Source: Streptomyces sp. NRRL F-5727 (lineage in GTDB: Bacteria; Actinomycetota; Actinomycetes; Streptomycetales; Streptomycetaceae). From it: a stretch of 64,000 nucleotides of DNA. A program made the position numbers and the translations under genes. The notes beneath the pieces were generated by a model that was not told where the DNA came from, did not search any database, and was given only the letters and a program-made list of their open reading frames with translations. The DNA is taken from the NCBI RefSeq assembly GCF_000719555.1, contig NZ_JOGX01000031.1, positions 1-64,000 of the forward strand, given 5' to 3'. Numbering within the stretch: the first letter of the stretch is position 1; each line of letters opens with the position of its first letter. Shown one piece after another: positions 41,419 through 49,023 of the stretch.

Positions 41419-42419
41419 GCCGGCACCGCCTTCCGCCGGACCAGGGTCACCAGGAACGGCACGCCGATGAGGGCGGTCATGACGCCGGCGGGGACCTCGC
41501 CGGGCGGGAAGACGATCCGGCCGGCGACGTCGGCGACGAGCACCATCACGGGTCCGATGAGCGCGGCCATCGGCAGCACCCACCGGTGGTCGGAGCCGAC
41601 GACGGCCCGGGCGATGTGGGGGACGGCGAGGCCGACGAAGGCGATGGGGCCGGCGGCGGCGACGGCCGCGCCGGTGAGGACGGTCGCGCCGAGGCCGCCG
41701 ACGATCCGGACGGTGGCGACCTTCTGCCCGAGGCCCCTGGCGACGTCCTCGCCGAGCGCGAGCGCGTCGAGGCCGCGGGCGACGGCCAGCACGAGGACGG
41801 CGCCGAGCAGCAGGAACGGCCAGATCTGTCCGATCGTGGCGGCGTCGCGTCCGTCCAGGGAGCCGGTCTGCCAGAACCGGAACTCGTCGAGGGCGGCGGC
41901 CTTCGTGGTGAGCACGCCGGTCGTCACGGACAGCAGCAGCGCGTTGATCGCCGCGCCGCCGAGGGCCAGCTTCACGGGGGTGGCGCCGCCGCGGCCGCTG
42001 GAGGCGATCGCGTAGACGGCGACCGAGGCGAGCGCGGCGCCGGCGAAGGCGAACCACACGTAGCCGGAGAGGCTGTGCACGCCGAGGAAGGCGATGGCGA
42101 GGACGACGGCGACCGAGGAGCCCTGGCTGATGCCGAGGATGCCGGGGTCGGCGATGGGGTTGCGGGTGATGCCCTGGAGGGCGGTGCCGGCGAGCGCGAG
42201 GGCGGCGCCGACCATCAGCCCGATGACGGTGCGGGGGACGCGGAGCTCCCGGACGACCTCGGCGTCGTCGCCGCCGGCGCCGTGCAGGAGCGCGTCGAGG
42301 ACGGTGCCGGGGGCGATCGGCCGGGCGCCGACGGCGAGGCTGAGGAGGACGGCGAGGAGCAGGGCGACGACGGCCGCCGAGGTCGCGAGGACCCGTCTGG
42401 AACGGAAAGCGGCTGTCAT
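41415..42419 (-). CDS. FecCD-family iron-siderophore permease (first gene)
   Basis: A 334-residue FecCD permease: RVPRTVIGLMVGAALALAGT, LQGITRNPIADPGILGISQG, the coupling loop AL(G)EDVARGLGQKV and VPHIARAVVGSDHRWVLPMA. First gene of the three-gene importer operon. ATG 42419 is chosen, since upstream residues are not conserved in character. An iron-box-like sequence lies 31-50 nt upstream, so repression by a DmdR/IdeR-type regulator under iron sufficiency is likely. Confidence 0.92.
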   Translation of the reverse strand: MTAAFRSRRVLATSAAVVALLLAVLLSLAVGARPIAPGTVLDALLHGAGGDDAEVVRELRVPRTVIGLMVGAALALAGTALQGITRNPIADPGILGISQGSSVAVVLAIAFLGVHSLSGYVWFAFAGAALASVAVYAIASSGRGGATPVKLALGGAAINALLLSVTTGVLTTKAAALDEFRFWQTGSLDGRDAATIGQIWPFLLLGAVLVLAVARGLDALALGEDVARGLGQKVATVRIVGGLGATVLTGAAVAAAGPIAFVGLAVPHIARAVVGSDHRWVLPMAALIGPVMVLVADVAGRIVFPPGEVPAGVMTALIGVPFLVTLVRRKAVPA

Positions 42420-42449
42420 GTGCACCCATCGGGCGAGAAGGCGGTTCGG

Positions 42450-42469
42450 TAAGGCTTGGCTCAGTCTAA
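42450..42469 (-). promoter_or_regulatory. iron-box-like site upstream of the Fe-siderophore importer
   Basis: Minus strand TTAGACTGAGCCAAGCCTTA. The segment TGAGCCAAGCCTTA matches the DmdR/IdeR half TGAGCCTAACCTAA at 11 of 14 positions; the left part has one extra base. Confidence 0.5.
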
Positions 42470-42499
42470 GCAGCCGCCGAATTCGAACACCCGGGCACA

Positions 42500-43135
42500 A
42501 TGTCACCCATGACGACGAACGCTCCCGCAGGCCCGCTCACGGTCGGCTTCGACCTCGACCTGACCCTCCTCGACACCCGCCCCGGCATCCGCCTCACCTG
42601 GGAGACGTTCGCCGCCCGGTACGGCGTCGAGGTCGACTTCGACCTCGTCGTCAGCCGGCTCGGCCCGCCGCTGGAGCAGGAGATGGCCCACTGGGTGCCC
42701 GCCGACCAGGTCACCGAGATGACCGCCCGCTACCGCACCCTCTACGGCGTCCACGCCTTCGCGCCGACCGTCCCCATGCCGGGCGCCCGCGACGCCCTCG
42801 ACGCCGTACGGGAGGCCGGCGGCCGGACCCTCGTCGTCACCGCCAAGAACGGCCCGCACGCCGAGCAGCACTTCGCCCACCTCGGCATCGAGCCCGACGC
42901 GGTCGTCGGCGGCCTGTTCGCCGAGGGCAAGGCGGAGGCCCTGCGCGCCCACGGCGCCTCCGTGTACGTCGGCGACCACACCGGCGACGTCCGCGGCGCG
43001 AAGGCCGCCGGCGCCCTGTCGGTGGCCGTCGCGACCGGCCCGTGCAGCCCCGAGGAGCTCCGCGAGGCGGGCGCCGACGTGGTCCTGGGGGACCTGACGG
43101 ACTTCCGCGGCTGGTGGAAGACGTACCTCGGCTAA
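42500..43135 (+). CDS. HAD-superfamily hydrolase (phosphoglycolate-phosphatase-like)
   Basis: A 211-residue HAD phosphatase. Motif I is VGFDLDLTLLDTRPG (the nucleophile Asp and the second Asp), motif II lies in TLVVTAKNG, motif III is the Lys in FAEGKAEAL and motif IV is YVGDHTGDVRGA. The cap domain is of the small helical C1 type. Members dephosphorylate phosphoglycolate, nucleotides or sugar phosphates. Starts at ATG 42500 or 42509 are both possible, without a clear Shine-Dalgarno. Its stop overlaps that of the convergent small membrane protein by 4 nt. Confidence 0.88.
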   Translation: MSPMTTNAPAGPLTVGFDLDLTLLDTRPGIRLTWETFAARYGVEVDFDLVVSRLGPPLEQEMAHWVPADQVTEMTARYRTLYGVHAFAPTVPMPGARDALDAVREAGGRTLVVTAKNGPHAEQHFAHLGIEPDAVVGGLFAEGKAEALRAHGASVYVGDHTGDVRGAKAAGALSVAVATGPCSPEELREAGADVVLGDLTDFRGWWKTYLG

Positions 43136-43398
43136 GCCGCCGACCGTCCCCGCCGCGCCTGCCGCCGCTGCGCCGCGACCGAGCGGAGCACCCCGGCGGC
43201 GGCGAGCGCGAAACCGACGCCCATCAGCATCGACACCAGGTAGGCGACGGTCGGGAAGGGATCGGTCCCGAGGAAGAGCGGGGCCACGGTGACCAGCGTC
43301 GCGACCGCCCCGACCGCGAAGACCACGACCCCCGCCTTGACGAGTCCGTCGCCCGGCGCGGAATCGTCCACCGGTCCTGTAGGGGTTTCACTGCGCAT
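43132..43398 (-). CDS. small membrane protein, unknown function
   Basis: An 88-residue protein with two membrane segments (VKAGVVVFAVGAVATLVTVA and AYLVSMLMGVGFALAAAGVL) and a very basic tail (RRQARRGRSAA) expected in the cytoplasm. ATG 43398 is chosen over one 33 nt upstream. It is divergent from the cold-shock gene and convergent with the HAD gene. This small protein next to a cold-shock gene recurs in streptomycetes in my recollection, but it has no known role. Confidence 0.65.
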   Translation of the reverse strand: MRSETPTGPVDDSAPGDGLVKAGVVVFAVGAVATLVTVAPLFLGTDPFPTVAYLVSMLMGVGFALAAAGVLRSVAAQRRQARRGRSAA

Positions 43399-43443
43399 TC
43401 GGCCAGGGTAGTTCCCTGGGCGGAGGAACACTTCGGCGGCGTC

Positions 43444-43471
43444 TTGTCACAGGCCCCCGGAGCATTAGCCT
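43444..43471 (+). promoter_or_regulatory. promoter of the cold-shock-domain gene
   Basis: TTGTCA (43444-43449), 16 nt, TAGCCT (43466-43471), leaving a leader of about 60 nt with the pyrimidine run TTTCTTTTACC before GAGGGACAGAC and GTG 43541. Confidence 0.5.
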
Positions 43472-43540
43472 TGGTGCCGGCGGGCCTGTCGACCCGCTGT
43501 TTCTTTTACCCCGACGAGTCAACGAGGACGAGGGACAGAC

Positions 43541-43924
43541 GTGCCTACCGGCAAGGTCAAATGGTTCAACAGCGAGAAGGGCTTCGGCTTCCTCTCCCGC
43601 GATGACGGCGGTGACGTCTTCGTGCACTCGTCGGTGCTCCCTGCCGGAGTCGACGCACTGAAGCCGGGCCAGCGGGTGGAGTTCGGGGTCGTCGCCGGTC
43701 AGCGGGGTGACCAGGCGCTCTCGGTGACGGTCCTCGACCCGACCCCGTCGGTGGCGGCGGCGCAGCGCCGCAAGCCCGACGAACTGGCGTCGATCGTGCA
43801 GGACCTGACGACGCTCCTGGAGAACATCACGCCGATGCTGGAGCGCGGCCGGTACCCCGACAAGGCGGCCGGCAAGAAGATCGCGGGCCTGCTGCGGGCG
43901 GTCGCGGACCAGCTCGACGTGTAG
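43541..43924 (+). CDS. cold-shock-domain protein with C-terminal helical extension
   Basis: A 127-residue protein. The N-terminal cold-shock domain has RNP1 KWFNSEKGFGF and RNP2 DVFVHSSVL, so it binds single-stranded nucleic acid. It is about 60 residues longer than a typical CspA. The extension (RRKPDELASIVQDLTTLLEN then ITPMLERGRYPDKAAGKKIA) is helical and found in an actinobacterial subgroup. GTG 43541 follows GAGGGACAGAC. It has a long leader, as cold-shock genes often do. Confidence 0.93.
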   Translation: MPTGKVKWFNSEKGFGFLSRDDGGDVFVHSSVLPAGVDALKPGQRVEFGVVAGQRGDQALSVTVLDPTPSVAAAQRRKPDELASIVQDLTTLLENITPMLERGRYPDKAAGKKIAGLLRAVADQLDV

Positions 43925-43928
43925 GGCC

Positions 43929-44774
43929 TCACGGGAAGGACAGCGCGTCCGGGCCGAGGGGCGGCACCAGTCCCTCGGCCGCGGCCCGGGTGAGCAGCCC
44001 CCGGACCGCCGCGTAACCGGCCTCGCCGAGGTCGGCGGTGAACTCGTTCACGTACAGCCCGATGTGCTGGTCGGCGACCCTCGGGTCCATCTCCTGCGCG
44101 TGCTCCATGACGTACGGCCGCGACACCTCCGGGTCGTCCCACGCCATCCGCACCGAGCTCCGGGCGGAGTCGGCGAGCAGCCGCAGCGTCTCCGCGCCGA
44201 GCGAGCGGCGGGCGACGATCGCGCCGAGCGGGATCGGCAGCCCGGTGGTGGACTCCCAGTGCTCGCCCATGTCGGCGAGCCGGTGCAGCCCGTACGACGC
44301 GTACGTGAAGCGGGCCTCGTGGATGACGAGCCCCGCGTCGACCTTGCCGTCCCGGACGGCCGGCATGATCTCGTGGAACGGCATCACGACGACCTCGCCG
44401 ACCCCGCCGGGCACGGTCTCGGCCGCCCACAGCCGGAAGAGGAGATACGCGGTCGAGCGCTCGCTCGGCACCGCGACCGTCCTCCCCCGCAGGTCGAGGC
44501 CCGGCTCGCGGGTCAGCACCAGCGGCCCGCAGCCCCGCCCGAGGGCGCCGCCGCAGGGCAGCAGCGCGTACTCGTCGAGGATCCACGGCAGGACCGCGTA
44601 CGACACCTTCAGGACGTCGTGGGAGTCGGTGCCGCCCTCCGCCCAGCCGTTGGTGACGTCGATGTCGGCGAAGGTGACGTCCAGGCGCGGGGCGCCGGGG
44701 ACGCGGCCGTGCGCCCAGGCGTCGAAGACGAAGGTGTCGTTCGGGCAGGGCGAGTAGGCGATCTTCAGCTGCAC
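43929..44774 (-). CDS. mqnD: 1,4-dihydroxy-6-naphthoate synthase (menaquinone, futalosine pathway)
   Basis: A 281-residue periplasmic-binding-protein-fold enzyme. IAYSPCPNDTFVFDAW at the N-terminus and HEIMPAVRDGKVDAGLVIHE in the middle are specific to MqnD, which converts cyclic dehypoxanthinyl futalosine to 1,4-dihydroxy-6-naphthoate. The family's catalytic histidine is in VIHEARFTY. It overlaps mqnB by 10 nt on the same strand, so the two are translationally coupled. This pathway is the standard route to menaquinone in Streptomyces. Confidence 0.95.
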   Translation of the reverse strand: MQLKIAYSPCPNDTFVFDAWAHGRVPGAPRLDVTFADIDVTNGWAEGGTDSHDVLKVSYAVLPWILDEYALLPCGGALGRGCGPLVLTREPGLDLRGRTVAVPSERSTAYLLFRLWAAETVPGGVGEVVVMPFHEIMPAVRDGKVDAGLVIHEARFTYASYGLHRLADMGEHWESTTGLPIPLGAIVARRSLGAETLRLLADSARSSVRMAWDDPEVSRPYVMEHAQEMDPRVADQHIGLYVNEFTADLGEAGYAAVRGLLTRAAAEGLVPPLGPDALSFP

Positions 44775-45499
44775 GGCCGGGCCTCCGACAGGGTCGATTC
44801 GAGTGCGGTCACGGCGTGCCGCAGGGCCTCCAGGGCGTCGCCGATCCGCCAGGCGGCGCGGTCGCGGGGCCCGACGGCGTTCGACACGGCCCGCAGCTCC
44901 AGGACGGGCGTGCCGTGCGCGGCGGCGGCCTCGGCGACCCCGAAGCCCTCCATCGCCTCGGCGGCGGCCCCCGGGTGGCGGGCGGCGAGCTGCTCGGCGC
45001 GGGCGGCGGTGCCGGTCACGGTGGAGACGGTCAGCACCGTCCCGGTGGTGTGCGGGAGCCCGGCGGCCGCGAGCGCGGCGGCGACGGGCCCGGTGAGACC
45101 GGCGGGCACGTGGTGGACGGAGCGGCCGAAGCCCAGCTCCTCGACGGGCACGAACCCGTCGGCGGTGTCGGCGCCCAGGTCGGCGGCGACGATCGCGTCG
45201 GAGACGACGAGCGAGCCGAGCGGGGCGCGGCCCGGGAAACCGCCGGCGATCCCGGCGGAGACGACCAGCCCGTACGGCTCGCCGGCGAGCGCGGCGCGGG
45301 TCAGCGCGGCCCCCGTCGCGGCGGCGACGGCGGCGGGCCCGACCCCGCCCACGAGGACGTCCGCGTCCTCGTACCGGCGCGGCGGAAGGCCACCCGGCAC
45401 GGGAGGCTCCCCGCCCGGGCGGGCGGGCGTCGTGAGACCGCCGGCGACGGAGTCCGCCTCCGCCGCCACGGCCGTCACGATCAGGATCCGGCGGTGCAC
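44765..45499 (-). CDS. mqnB: futalosine hydrolase (menaquinone pathway)
   Basis: A 244-residue nucleoside-phosphorylase-fold hydrolase. RILIVTAVAAEADSV at the N-terminus, VSAGIAGGFPGRAPLG, VEAM-like EAMEGFGVAEAAAAHGTPVL then ELRAVSNAVGPRDRAAW are signatures of MqnB. It removes the base from futalosine or aminofutalosine. GTG 45499. It is followed by mqnD with a 10-nt overlap and preceded by the DUF2771 lipoprotein gene on the same strand, only 7 nt away, so the three may be one operon. Confidence 0.93.
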   Translation of the reverse strand: MHRRILIVTAVAAEADSVAGGLTTPARPGGEPPVPGGLPPRRYEDADVLVGGVGPAAVAAATGAALTRAALAGEPYGLVVSAGIAGGFPGRAPLGSLVVSDAIVAADLGADTADGFVPVEELGFGRSVHHVPAGLTGPVAAALAAAGLPHTTGTVLTVSTVTGTAARAEQLAARHPGAAAEAMEGFGVAEAAAAHGTPVLELRAVSNAVGPRDRAAWRIGDALEALRHAVTALESTLSEARPCS

Positions 45500-45506
45500 C
45501 GGAGGA

Positions 45507-45986
45507 TCAGGATTCCTTCTTCAGCTTGAAGTGCCAGATGCCGGTGAGCGTCTTGCCGGTGTTCTCGACGATCGTCACCTGCGTCTCGTCGGTCGCCTCG
45601 CCGGTCTGGCTGGAGAAGAACGCGCTGGCCGGGATGGTCCGGTACGTCTTCTTGTACGGCTCCGGCTCGGCCTGCTGGCCGCCGAGGAAGATGGTCCAGC
45701 CGTTGTCGGCGATCTCCGGGTCCACACCGAAGCGGACCTTGTCGTCCATGGCGACGGTGATCGACTTCTCGGCCTTCTTGTTCAGGCACTTCTGGACGTC
45801 GGACTCCTTGATGGGGTCGCCGTCGTTGTAGCAGGCGGCCTCGGAGTTGATCGATTCGGTCCCGACCGTGACGGTCGCGATCGGAGTCGGCTTATCGCAG
45901 GCGGTGAGGACGAGGAGCCCGGCGGAGACGGCCCCGAGGGCGACGGCGGCCCGGCGGCGCGAGCCGGAGAAGAACGCAACGGTCAT
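45507..45986 (-). CDS. DUF2771 lipoprotein
   Basis: A 159-residue lipoprotein. The N-terminus RRRAAVALGAVSAGLLVLTA with C after LTA forms a lipobox (LTAC), so it is attached to the outer face of the membrane after cleavage. The mature part (DKPTPIATVTVGTESINSEA, CYNDGDP, TIVENTGKTLTGIWHFKLKK) matches DUF2771, a family confined to actinobacteria with no known function. The conserved CYN...KCL pair may form a disulfide. ATG 45986. It lies 7 nt upstream of mqnB. Confidence 0.88.
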   Translation of the reverse strand: MTVAFFSGSRRRAAVALGAVSAGLLVLTACDKPTPIATVTVGTESINSEAACYNDGDPIKESDVQKCLNKKAEKSITVAMDDKVRFGVDPEIADNGWTIFLGGQQAEPEPYKKTYRTIPASAFFSSQTGEATDETQVTIVENTGKTLTGIWHFKLKKES

Positions 45987-46089
45987 GAGCCGAAGGCTAT
46001 CGGGCCGCCGCGCCGCTGCCACGCGGGGGTACGGCGTGCCGCGCACGGGCCGCCCGGAGGACCCGGACCCCGGGGCCGTACGGGCGGGG

Positions 46090-47466
46090 TCAGGCGACCT
46101 TCGCCCGCTGCGGGCGGTCGGAGGTGCCCGGGCCGCGCGAGGACAGCAGGCCCCGTACGGCGAGCAGCGCGCCGATCGCCAGGAAACCGGCGGCCACCGC
46201 CATCCCCGCCGTCCCGTTCAGCGGCATCGCGATCCCCAGCGCGCCGCCCACCACCCACGCCATCTGCAGCGCCGTCTCGGACCGGGCGAACGCCGAGGTC
46301 CGCACCACCTCCGGCACGTCCCGCTGGATCAGCGCGTCCAGCGACAGCTTCGACAGCGCCTGCGTCAGCCCGGCGACCGCGCCCAGCACCGCGACCATCA
46401 CCCCGCCGAAGAAGACCGCGGCGCACACCGCCGTCGCCAGCACCGTCGTGATCATCGCGGCGATGATCACCTCCGGCCGGTGCCCCCGGTCCCGCAGCAG
46501 CGACCCGGCCGCCGTCCCGCACGCGTTCCCCACCCCCGCCGCCACCCCGACGATCCCCAGCGACACCGCCGCCGACTGCCCCGACAGCGGATGCTCGCGC
46601 AGCAGGAACGCCAGGAAGAAGATCAGGAACCCGGAGAGCATCCGCTGCGCCGCGTTCGCCTGCAGCCCGTGCAGCACCGCGGGCCCCACCGTCCGCAGAC
46701 TCGGCTTCTTCTCGCCGTGCGTCAGCAGGTGCGCCCGCCGCTCACCCTTCGCCGAGTCCACCTTGTGCGGCATCCGCACCGCCCAGTACGCGCCCAGCAG
46801 GAACAGCGCGCACGCCCCGTACAGCGGCCACCGCGCCCCGATCAGCTGGAGCCCCGCCCCGACCGGCGCGGCGATCCCGGTCGCGAGCAGCCCGGCGAGC
46901 GTCACCCGCGAGTTCGCCTTCACCAGCGAGAAGCCCGGCGGCAGCAGCCGGGGCACCACCGCGCTCCGCACCACCCCGTACGCCTTCGACGCCACCAGCA
47001 CCCCGAGCGCCGCCGGATACAGCGCGAGCCCGCCCGTCACGACCAGCCCCGACATCACCAGCGCCAGCACCGCCCGGGCGCCCATCGCCGCCGCCATCGC
47101 CGCCCGCCGCCCGTGCGGCAGCCGGTCCAGGAGCGGCCCGACGACCGGCGCGAGCAGCGTGAACGGGGCCATCGTGATGGCGAGATAGAGCGCGACCCGG
47201 CCGCGGGCCTCGTCGGTCGGCACGGAGAAGAACACCGTCGACGCCAGCGCGACGGTGATCATCATGTCGCCGGCGCCGTTCACCGCGTGCAGTTCGATCA
47301 GCTTCCCGAGCCCGGACTCGCCGGCCCCGTGCGCGTGCGTCGCCCGCCGGATCCCCCGCGCCGTCCCCGTGAACGGCAGGTGCAGCGCACGTCCCATCGC
47401 CCGGCCCGCTCGGCGGAGCGGCCCGGGACGATCCTGGGAGCGACCGGAGGACCGTGCGGCTGCCAC
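46090..47466 (-). CDS. MFS transporter
   Basis: A membrane protein of about 458 residues with 12 hydrophobic segments. GRALHLPFTGTARGIRRATH precedes the first helix, and VVGPLLDRLPHGRRAAMAAA supplies motif A (GPLLDR.PHGRR) between helices 2 and 3. GTG 47466 is proposed because residues upstream of the internal ATG at 47397 (RPGPLRRAGRA) look coding and I recall them as conserved in relatives; the ATG start would give 435 residues. The substrate is unknown. It is divergent from the DUF3027 gene across 429 nt. Confidence 0.85.
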   Translation of the reverse strand: MAAARSSGRSQDRPGPLRRAGRAMGRALHLPFTGTARGIRRATHAHGAGESGLGKLIELHAVNGAGDMMITVALASTVFFSVPTDEARGRVALYLAITMAPFTLLAPVVGPLLDRLPHGRRAAMAAAMGARAVLALVMSGLVVTGGLALYPAALGVLVASKAYGVVRSAVVPRLLPPGFSLVKANSRVTLAGLLATGIAAPVGAGLQLIGARWPLYGACALFLLGAYWAVRMPHKVDSAKGERRAHLLTHGEKKPSLRTVGPAVLHGLQANAAQRMLSGFLIFFLAFLLREHPLSGQSAAVSLGIVGVAAGVGNACGTAAGSLLRDRGHRPEVIIAAMITTVLATAVCAAVFFGGVMVAVLGAVAGLTQALSKLSLDALIQRDVPEVVRTSAFARSETALQMAWVVGGALGIAMPLNGTAGMAVAAGFLAIGALLAVRGLLSSRGPGTSDRPQRAKVA

Positions 47467-47895
47467 CACCTCATAGTGCCCCACCCGCCGCCCGCCCGAA
47501 CCGAGCCCGCGGCCCCACGGGGTGTCGCCCCCCGCCCCCGGCCCGCCCCCTCGGCCCGTCCCGGGCCCGTCCTCCGCCCGGGGGACACGCCGGGACGGGG
47601 GCGGGATCGGCGTGCGCTCCCGGGCTCGATCCGGGTCACTTGGGGCGCGCAGGTGGGCCCAGGCCCGCGAACGGGGTAGCGTGCGTAGCGCGCCACCGGC
47701 GGTTCCTCTCGGCCGCGCGCCCCTTCGGCATCCCGCAGAATGGATGACGATAGGTGTGCCCGAGACGTGTGAGACCGGTCGGGTGCGGACGTCGATGCGG
47801 CCCTCTGGTCCGCTCCGCCCGCCCCGCTCCCGGAGCCTCGCTTCCGGACCTCGGCCGGCGCACCCGTGAGACGGCGTAGGAGAGAAGCGATACCA
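47467..47895. other. 429-nt divergent intergenic region
   Basis: The region holds promoters for the divergent MFS and DUF3027 genes but no gene I can support. It contains GC-rich hairpins (for example CCGGGCCCG and CCCGGGCTCGATCCGGG around 47555-47630) and two possible plus-strand -10 sequences, TAGCGT near 47677 and TAGGTG near 47752. Confidence 0.5.
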
Positions 47896-48831
47896 GTGAG
47901 TGCTGCGACGACGCGAGACCGTACCCCGCGTACCCCGCGAGCCAGCCGTACCCCGGCCCCGGACCGCCTCTGCGCCGAGGCCGTGGACCTCGCCCGGGAG
48001 GCCGCCGAGGAGGCCGCCGCCCCCGGCGTCGTCGGCGAGCACTCCGGCGTCGTCGCGGAGGGCGACCGGGTCGTCACGCACTTCTTCGAGTGCAAGGAGC
48101 CCGGCTACCGCGGCTGGCGCTGGGCCGTCACCGTCACCCGCGCCTCCCGCGCCAAGAACGTCACGCTTGACGAAACCGTCCTGCTGCCCGGCTCCGACGC
48201 CCTCCTCGCGCCCGAATGGGTGCCGTGGAGCGAGCGGCTGCGCCCCGGCGACCTCGGCCCCGGCGACCTCCTCCCCACCGAGCAGGACGACCCGCGCCTG
48301 GAGCCCGGCTACACCGGCGAGGACGCCCCGCCGCCGAACTCCGCCGTCTCCTCCGACCTCGCGGACCACCTCGACGCGGAGGACGCCGAGGTCACCGCCC
48401 GGACGCCCACGCGCGGCGCGATCGCCGCCGTCGCCGACGAGCTCGGCATGGGCCGGGCCCGGGTCCTCTCCCGGTACGGCCTCCGGATCGCCGCCGACCG
48501 CTGGGACGAGTCCTTCGGCCCCCGCACCCCGATGGCCCAGGCTGCGCCCGCCACCTGCCAGTCCTGCGCCTTCCTGATCCCCCTGTCCGGCTCGCTGAGC
48601 CAGTCCTTCGGCCTCTGCGCCAACGAGCTGTCCCCGGCGGACGGCCGGGTGGTCTCCCTCGCGTACGGCTGCGGCGGGCACTCGGAGGCGGCGGTCATGC
48701 CGACGCCGCCGCGGCCCGCGGAGCCGGTCCTCGACTCGACGGCCGTCGACGCCTTCCCCCTCCACCCGCCCGCCGACTCCGGCTCGGTGACCCCCCCGGA
48801 CCCCACCTCCGAAGACCTCGGCCACTCCTGA
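47896..48831 (+). CDS. DUF3027 domain protein
   Basis: A 311-residue protein with the DUF3027 core: LCAEAVDLAREAAEEAAAPG, VTHFFECKEPGYRGWRWAVT, VLLPGSDALLAPEWVPWSER. It is followed by MGRARVLSRYGLRIAADRWD and a CxxC/CGG zinc-like part (CQSCAFLIPLSGSL, LCANELSPADG, YGCGGHSEA). The family is actinobacterial and uncharacterised; the cysteines suggest a zinc ribbon. GTG 47896 follows AGGAGAGAAGCG. It lies upstream of the GHKL ATPase gene on the same strand, in an order I recall from other Streptomyces. Confidence 0.88.
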   Translation: MSAATTRDRTPRTPRASRTPAPDRLCAEAVDLAREAAEEAAAPGVVGEHSGVVAEGDRVVTHFFECKEPGYRGWRWAVTVTRASRAKNVTLDETVLLPGSDALLAPEWVPWSERLRPGDLGPGDLLPTEQDDPRLEPGYTGEDAPPPNSAVSSDLADHLDAEDAEVTARTPTRGAIAAVADELGMGRARVLSRYGLRIAADRWDESFGPRTPMAQAAPATCQSCAFLIPLSGSLSQSFGLCANELSPADGRVVSLAYGCGGHSEAAVMPTPPRPAEPVLDSTAVDAFPLHPPADSGSVTPPDPTSEDLGHS

Positions 48832-49023
48832 CCCGCCGGGGTCCGCCCCTCGCTGCGTGCCGCGCCCCCGTCGGGGGCCGCGCCCACGCCTGCCCACACG
48901 GGAGGCGGGGCGGGGCTGTCCGCGCGGTGCCCGCGCGACCGGCGCGCCCCGCGCCCAGGGGGGACGGACCGGCGCGGTAACTTCGCGGCACCGAAGGACC
49001 CGCACAGCAGACTGGAGTCAGAC

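Noticed and set aside
46090..49005. A 971-residue version of the MFS protein with a long N-terminal extension
   Set aside because: The extension is antisense to the DUF3027 gene and Pro/Arg/Gly-rich; the MFS domain starts near 47397-47466.
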